NCBI GenBank assembly: GCA_032871835.1
Contig: CM065300.1
Span: forward strand, 67,777,192 to 67,841,191
Source: Dipteronia dyeriana
Taxonomy: Eukaryota > Streptophyta > Magnoliopsida > Sapindales > Sapindaceae
Direction of reading: 5' to 3'
DNA: 64,000 bases
Shown: positions 58,919 through 64,000 of the stretch, piece after piece
Layout of the letters: the number at the start of each line of letters is the position of its first letter
Position numbering within the stretch: position 1 is the first letter of the stretch
The notes under the pieces: model-generated
What the model was told of the DNA's origin: nothing
Databases searched by the model: none
The model's input: the letters and a program-made list of their open reading frames with translations, nothing else
Translations under genes and position numbers: made by a program

Positions 58919-59767
58919 TTAATCAACACAAATCATGCCAATGGATCTTCTAAGAGATACAAATCTCTCTTTGTCCAAGGGCTTTGTGAACGAGTCCGCA
59001 AGTTGATTTTTAGTAGGCATATGCTCAAGAGTTACTATTGAATGTTCAACAAGTTCTCTAATGAAATGATGCCTAATGTCTATATGCTATGTGCGTAAGT
59101 GTTGGACCGAATTTTTAGAGATGTTAATGGCACTCATATTATCACAATAGAGAGTCATTTTACCTTGATCAATCTCATAATCCTTGAGAATTTGCTTCAT
59201 CCATAGAAGTTGTGTGCAAGCACTTTCGGCCGCAATATACTTGGCTTCGGATGATGAAAGAGAGACGGAATTTTACTTCTAGCTTTACCAAGCAACCAAA
59301 TTATTCCCCAAGTAAAAGCAACCGCCCGATGTGCTTTTACGATAATCAATGTTTCCTGCCCAATCCGCATCACAATAGCCAACAAGAATATCATTAGTAT
59401 CAAAGGAATTAAGTGTTCCTTTTATATATCTAATGATTCTTTTAACAGCTTTCAAGTGAGATTCTTTTGGATTAGCTTGAAACCGAGCACACAAACCAAC
59501 ACTAAAACAAATATCCGGCCTACTAGCTGTTAGGTAAAGAAGGCTACCTAGCATGCTCCTATAGAGACTTTGATCAATATTTATTCCTTTTTCATCTTTA
59601 TCAAGTTTTAAAGTAGTACTCATAGGTATTTCAAATACTTTTCCACCTTCAAGGCCAAATATCTTAACAAGACTTCTAGCATATTTAGATTGAGACAACA
59701 TGATACCATTGTTAGATTGTTTCACTTGCATGCCAAGAAAGTAATTGGGTTCACCTACCATACTCAT
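58919..59767 (-). pseudogene. SIRE-like RT end and RNase H
   Basis: 59767-59285 reads MSMVGEPNYFLGMQVKQSNN, YRSMLGSLLYLTASRPDICF, and RNase H GYCDADWAGNIDYRKSTSGG. After three stops near 59270 the same frame goes on with SSSEAKYIAAESACTQLLWM, TLYCDNMSAINISKN, HFIRELVEHSIVTLEHMPTK and QLADSFTKPLDKERF, to a stop at 58919-58921. The catalytic acidic residues in CDADWAG, SEAKYIA, CDN and ADSFTK are all there. A frameshift at 59767 parts it from the RT core. Confidence 0.92.
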
Positions 59768-60530
59768 TCAAATTCTTCTGACATAACATTCAAAAAATCA
59801 TCAACCTTGGTTTTACATGTAGACCCAAAAACAATATCATCAACATATATTTGTGAAACAAAAATGTCATTATCATAATGCTTGACAAACAAAGTTCTAT
59901 CAATACCACCGCTCTTATATTGGTTTTCATTAAGATATTGAGTCAACCTATCAAACCAAGCTCTTAGGGCTTGCTTAAGGCCATAAAGAGCCTTTTTTAA
60001 CTTAAACACATGATTAGGAGAGTGTGGGTCTACAAAACCCTAAGGTTGTTCAACATACACTTCTTCTTGAAGATATCAATTTAGAAAACCACTTTTGACA
60101 TCCATTTGTAACAATTTGGATTTTTAAGACATGCAATAAACAATAAAAGTCTAATGGACTCAAGACGTGCAACGGGTGCAAAAGTCTCATCAAAGTCTAC
60201 ACCCTCAACTTAAGTATAACCTTGAGCCACTAGTCTTGCTTTATTTCTCACTATCTTGCCACATTCATCGGTCTTATTCATAAACACCCATTTTGTACCA
60301 ATCACATGTATATCTTTAGGTCTAGGAACTAAGGACCACACTTCATTCCTCTCAAATTGATTTAGTTCTTTTTGCATGGCATTAACCCAATATTCATCAA
60401 TAGCTGCTTCATTAATATTTTTGGGCTCAATTTGAGAATTGTAGCAAGCATATGAAATTTGGTTAGCTAGTTGCCTTCTAGTCCTAACCCTTTCATTCAA
60501 ATCACCTATGATGTCTTGTTGATAATGCAT
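59768..60530 (-). pseudogene. SIRE-like reverse transcriptase
   Basis: 60530-60210 reads WVNAMQKELNQFERNEVWSL, IGTKWVFMNKTDECG and NKARLVAQGYT, then a stop. Broken frames hold VDFDETFAPVARLESIRLLL at about 60190 and the DVKSGFLN-type region. 60009-59764 reads FKLKKALYGLKQALRAWFDR and the catalytic QIYVDDIVFGST. At least three frame breaks. Confidence 0.92.
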
Positions 60531-60935
60531 ATTCCTAAGTCAAGAATTAGAATTTTCAACATCTTGTTGGTTATCATTCAAACCATTTTCTAATTCTTGA
60601 CATTCGTCTCTAGCAACACTATCATTATCATCATTATGACTAGACTCACTTTCATCATAACTAGTCACATTTTAATATGTGTTTTAGTGTCATTCAATAA
60701 ATGTTCTTTAGGTTTATTGACACCATTATCATCACACAAACCAATCATGCTAAGATCATCTATTTTCAAATTAATAGACTCCATAAAAGTCTTTGTTTTC
60801 AAATTGAACACTCTATATGCACGACTATTATTAGCATACCCAAGAAGAGACTAATATCACTTTTAGCATCAAACTTTCCTAAGTGATCTCTATCATTCAA
60901 AATTAAACACTTACTCCCAAAAGTGTGGAAGTAAC
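60531..60935 (-). other. SIRE-like integrase/RT linker, decayed
   Basis: Polyprotein linker. Fragments such as HLGKFDAKSDISLLGYANNS and AYRVFNLKTKTFMESINLKI can be read around 60880-60760, as in copia integrase C-termini. The 60540-60660 part is acidic and low in complexity. Confidence 0.7.
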
Positions 60936-61608
60936 TCACATTGGGCTTCTTGCCCTTCCAAAGTTCATAGGAGGTTTGTTTTGTGTCGGGCCTTTTAAAA
61001 ACTCTATTAGTGACATCTCATGCGGTATTGACCGCTTCGGCATAAAGATTTCTAGGGACTTTCTTGCTATTGAGCATGACCCTAGCCATCTGTTGCAAGA
61101 TACGATTCTTCCTCTCAACAACACCATTTTGTTGAGGAGTTCTAGGAGCCGAAAACTCATGTGAAATCCCATAATCATCACAAAAAGTACTAAATCTAGC
61201 ATTTTCAAATTCACTCCCATGATCACTCATAATGCGACATAATTTTTTGATACCAAAACCTTTTTCATTTTGAATTTGTTTACAAAACTTCTTAAAGTAA
61301 CCAAAAGTTTCGGTCTTGTCGCTAAGAAAATACACCTACGTAAATCGAGAAAAATCATCAACACATACAAAAATGTATTTCTTACCATTTATGCTTTCGG
61401 CTTGGATTGGTCCCATTAGGTCCATATGCATAAGTTCTAAGGGCTTCTTGGTAGCAAAATTAGTGTTCTTTTTATGAGACACTTTGGTTTGTTTACCTAG
61501 TTGACATTGTTCACAAACACCATCAAGCTTTTTACCAAGGCTAGGAAGACCTCTAACAATCTTATATTTCTCAAGCTTCTTTAAATCTTTATAATTCATG
61601 TTGCCCAC
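60936..61608 (-). pseudogene. SIRE-like integrase
   Basis: 61608-61336: MNYKDLKKLEKYKIVRGLP, CEQCQLGKQTKVSH (the finger's two cysteines) and LELMHMDLMGPI (first D region). FVCVDDFSRFT is then cut by TAG where a tryptophan codon TGG is usual. 61335-61018: MSDHGSEFENARFSTFCDDY (second D) and SAPRTPQQNGVVERKNRI (catalytic E). The first finger histidine region is damaged (GNMNY where GHMNY is usual). A further stop lies at 61018. Confidence 0.92.
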
Positions 61609-62387
61609 TCATGTGCCATATTACATGTTAGTGGATCAATCTCTAGACAATAACAATTGTCCGAAGAGCTTTTGACTTTCAAAACAATCTTGCTCTTTTT
61701 ATCGATTATTGTACACACATTCTTGTTAAAGCGAACTTCTTTAAAAATTTCACACAAGTGAGTGATGCTTATTAGATTAGTTTGTAGACCATCTACATAC
61801 AAGGTGTCACGAAGTTTAGGCAATCCGGGGATACAAATTGTTCCCTTGCCTAGAACTTTCTTTTTGGTGCCATCACCAAATGTAACCCATCCACAATCTT
61901 TCATAACAAGATTCTTAAAGAATTCCTTGTTACCAGTCATATTCCTAGAGCAACCGCTATCTAGGTACCAACAATAGGGTGAGTTAGCTCTGAAAGCATA
62001 TTGTGTAACCAAACACTGTGTTGTGTTTTTCTTAACCCAAACTTTCTTGACAAGTTTCTCATTCCTACTTTTATTAACATGCTTTGACTTGTTTTTAGGC
62101 ACATTGACTCCATTAGTCACATTTTCAAACAAATCAAACAAAGCATTATCAACTTTCTTATGCATAGTAGAACGAGACGGAACACAAGATTTAACAAACA
62201 AATCATCAACACATTTATTCTCAACATGCTTTGGCAAGGTCTTCTTTGGTCTAATTCTAGATCCATACATGGATGGTTGCCTAGGACCATTCAAAGACAT
62301 ATCATGCAAATCATTGGCAATTCTACATTTATGAATGCATTCAAAACATCTAGGTCTTTGTGTCCTACCATGTTGCAATAATGACAA
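61596..62387 (-). pseudogene. SIRE-like gag end and aspartic protease
   Basis: 263 open residues. The start carries the second half of the zinc knuckle (RCFECIHKC), split from its first half (CHYCNMVGH in 62824-62291) by a frameshift. Then a basic linker, LVKKVWVKKNTTQCLVTQY, and the protease CWYLDSGCSRNMTG with DSG at residues 143-145. The segment ends with GKGTICIPGLPKLRDTLYVD and SDNCYCLEIDPLTCNMAHEW. Active-site residues are intact. Confidence 0.9.
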
Positions 62388-63148
62388 ATAGGTATGAATT
62401 TGAGATGTTTACCATTTGCTTGAGCATTTAACTCATTTTGCTTTCTCACAATTTTACCTCTTTGGCGTGTAACACTATATGTCTTGCCTTTTGTATTTGA
62501 TGATGACATAGCTTGTCTTTGGCATTGTTGAGTATTTTCCTTGACCTTCATTGTTGATGTTGAGGCACCTCCGGTAGCATTCATGGATTTACCGTTAGAG
62601 AGTGTACCTACATTTAAACTGCTACAAGCTTTGAAAAAATTAGATTTGTTAGATGAAGGAGTTGATTTTTCACTAACATATCCTAAACCTCTTTTATCGC
62701 TTGAAGACTTTCCAACCTTAATGAGAGCTTTCACTTTGTTAGAGCTAGATAACATATTGTTAATCATCTCTTTAGCCTCATTAAGTTTGTCATTAAGCAC
62801 TTCATTAAGTTTTACTCTAAACACATTTTAAAATCTCCTAGCACGATCAAGAGATTCATCTTTTTGCTCAATTTCATGCTTCAAAATACTTAATCTATCA
62901 TTGCTATCAATCAAGTTTTTATCAAGATTAAGAATTTTGTCATTAAGATCACTAACACATTTTGAGCAACAATCATGATTTTCTAACCTCTTAGTGAGAG
63001 ACTTATTGATCTTAGAGATCCTTTCATTTTCTTGAATAAGATCTTTGATCTTTTGATCATCTAAGTCAATAGACTCACCTTCAACAAGAAAAGCCACAAA
63101 AGAATACATTTCTTTAATCATGATGAAACAAACAAAAGAAGATGACAA
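62291..63148 (-). pseudogene. SIRE-like gag, coiled-coil part
   Basis: 63148-62828 reads MSSSFVCFIMIKEMYSF and long heptad-rich coil (QENERISKINKSLTKRLENH, SNDRLSILKHEIEQKDESLD). 62824-62291, after a frameshift, continues with NEAKEMINNMLSSSNKVKAL, a serine/threonine-rich linker and CHYCNMVGH. As in the gag-only relative, there is no capsid-like N-terminal domain between the primer site and the coil. Only about 40 bp separate them. Confidence 0.82.
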
Positions 63149-63187
63149 ACACTACAAAGAAGATCTATCTAAGTGCACCTAGACACC

Positions 63188-63200
63188 GGCTCTGATACTA
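63188..63200 (-). other. Primer binding site, initiator tRNA-Met type
   Basis: GGCTCTGATACTA on plus, one mismatch to the tRNA 3' end. 2 nt from the LTR at 63203. Confidence 0.88.
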
Positions 63201-63202
63201 AT

Positions 63203-64000
63203 TGAATTTCCCTTTATCTTTATAATGTTAATATACCTAGAGGGGGAGTGAATAGGTATAAGCTCAAATATTCGTCTTCTTTTAAAACAATGCAATTTTT
63301 AATAATGCTAAATGAAAATTGCAAGAAATGACACAAGACATTTACATGGTAAACCTTTAAAGAGAAAACATCCACGGGTTGATACCACAACCACTCGCAA
63401 AAGCAAATCCATTATTTCAAATAAGAGTTACACACTTAAGCAATCAACACATGCTCTCCAAGCTATCACTCTTACTCTACCCTTGAACCAAGTGATCTAC
63501 TATGATGACTTCCTATCCAATACCTCCTATCTCTTGGAAGATTCCTTGCTCACCTATCCGGATCCTCCTGACCCGAGGCAAATGCTTAGTTATCTGAGTC
63601 CTCCCGACTCTGACTAAGACTCCCTTGCTCAACAATCCGAGGTCTCCTACCTCTTGTTGAGACTTCCACTTGCTTAGCTATCTGAGACCTCCCGACTCTA
63701 GCCAAGACTTCCAATATCTCAAATCAAAGAATCACTCTATGATATGAGACTTCCAACCTTTTCACAAGGCATCTAAGTGATCATGAATGCAAAACGCAAA
63801 CAAGCGCTCAACATAGAAAATGATGATCAACAAATTCTATGGACATGCAACTAGATAGCTAGATTATGCCTTCAAAGATTTATCACAAATGTATCTAGAC
63901 AACCTAAGCATGTTATCAAATAAGAACCAAATCAATGAAATGAATATACCAATTGATATAGACCTAGTTCTTAGAAATATGATTAAATCTAGAAATAGTC
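63203..64000 (-). repeat. 5' LTR of the SIRE-like copia, cut by window end
   Basis: TGAATTTCCC start, collinear with 44664-45460. Confidence 0.92.
63585..63706. repeat. Hairpin array in SIRE-like LTR
   Basis: Units 63585-63618 (CTTAGTTA / TGACTAAG, GAGTC / GACTC), 63628-63661 (CTCAACAA / TTGTTGAG, GAGGT / ACCTC, perfect) and 63673-63706 (CTTAGCTA / TAGCCAAG). Confidence 0.92.

Larger units (their letters stand above)
44664..64000 (-). mobile_element. SIRE-like copia element with gag-pol, truncated by window
   Basis: 3' LTR 44664-49167 (split by a solo LTR), interior 49168-63202 (split by a Tekay-like gypsy), tRNA-Met primer site at 63188-63200, and 5' LTR from 63203 past the window end. Gag, protease, integrase, RT and RNase H are all recognisable, in the copia order. 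It is the coding relative of the gag-only element at 18058-26294. Multiple stops and frameshifts make this copy inactive. The SIRE assignment rests on the FSAPRTPQQNGVVERKNR integrase motif, the LTR end motif and gag type. Confidence 0.9.

Noticed and set aside
62023..62334. Plus-strand open frame of 103 codons
   Set aside because: Antisense shadow of the SIRE-like gag/protease segment.
1..64000. Any host protein-coding gene
   Set aside because: All recognisable coding motifs belong to retroelement gag or pol. No exon-intron structure with a non-element protein could be supported.

Overview
This is a stretch of plant nuclear genome, most likely a eudicot with AT-rich repetitive DNA. I find no host gene, rRNA or tRNA gene. 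Almost every base can be placed in LTR retrotransposons nested inside one another. The kingdom call rests on plant-typical lineages: an Athila-like gypsy with a tRNA-Asp primer site, a Tekay/Del-like chromovirus with a C-terminal chromodomain, and SIRE-like copia elements with a tRNA-Met primer site. The species cannot be read from the sequence.

Layout. 1-1625 is a SIRE-like copia LTR fragment in plus orientation. 1626-3095 is degenerate repeat with a gag remnant. 3100-15841 is one SIRE-like LTR (minus) split by two later insertions: a solo copia LTR (3520-5430, target duplication CCCTT) and an Athila-like gypsy (6789-15180, target duplication GTGTT). 15842-17912 holds a gag remnant and a gypsy LTR-like piece. 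17913-39170 is a large non-coding gypsy-type element (plus). Its left LTR was hit twice, by a gag-only copia (18058-26294, GAAGC) and by another copia (27609-34377, TATCT). 39171-44663 is a decayed Athila/Tat-like element (minus). 44664 to the window end is a coding SIRE-like copia (minus). Its left LTR carries a solo LTR (46632-48944, TGAAT) and its interior carries a Tekay-like gypsy (49562-57857, TATAG/AATAG).

No element looks able to move. Each polyprotein has stops or frameshifts, a missing integrase, a missing pol, or a damaged active site. The separate gag, protease, RT, RNase H and integrase entries are parts of single polyproteins. Order within each element is read right to left for minus elements.

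The most unusual signal is not a gene. LTRs of at least three unrelated families carry repeated short hairpins. In the SIRE-like LTRs they form an array of about 44-bp units whose stems keep pairing while their sequences change, including an A-T to T-A swap. A second unusual structure is an inverted polymerase-end/polypurine/LTR-start fragment inside the copia at 27609-34377.
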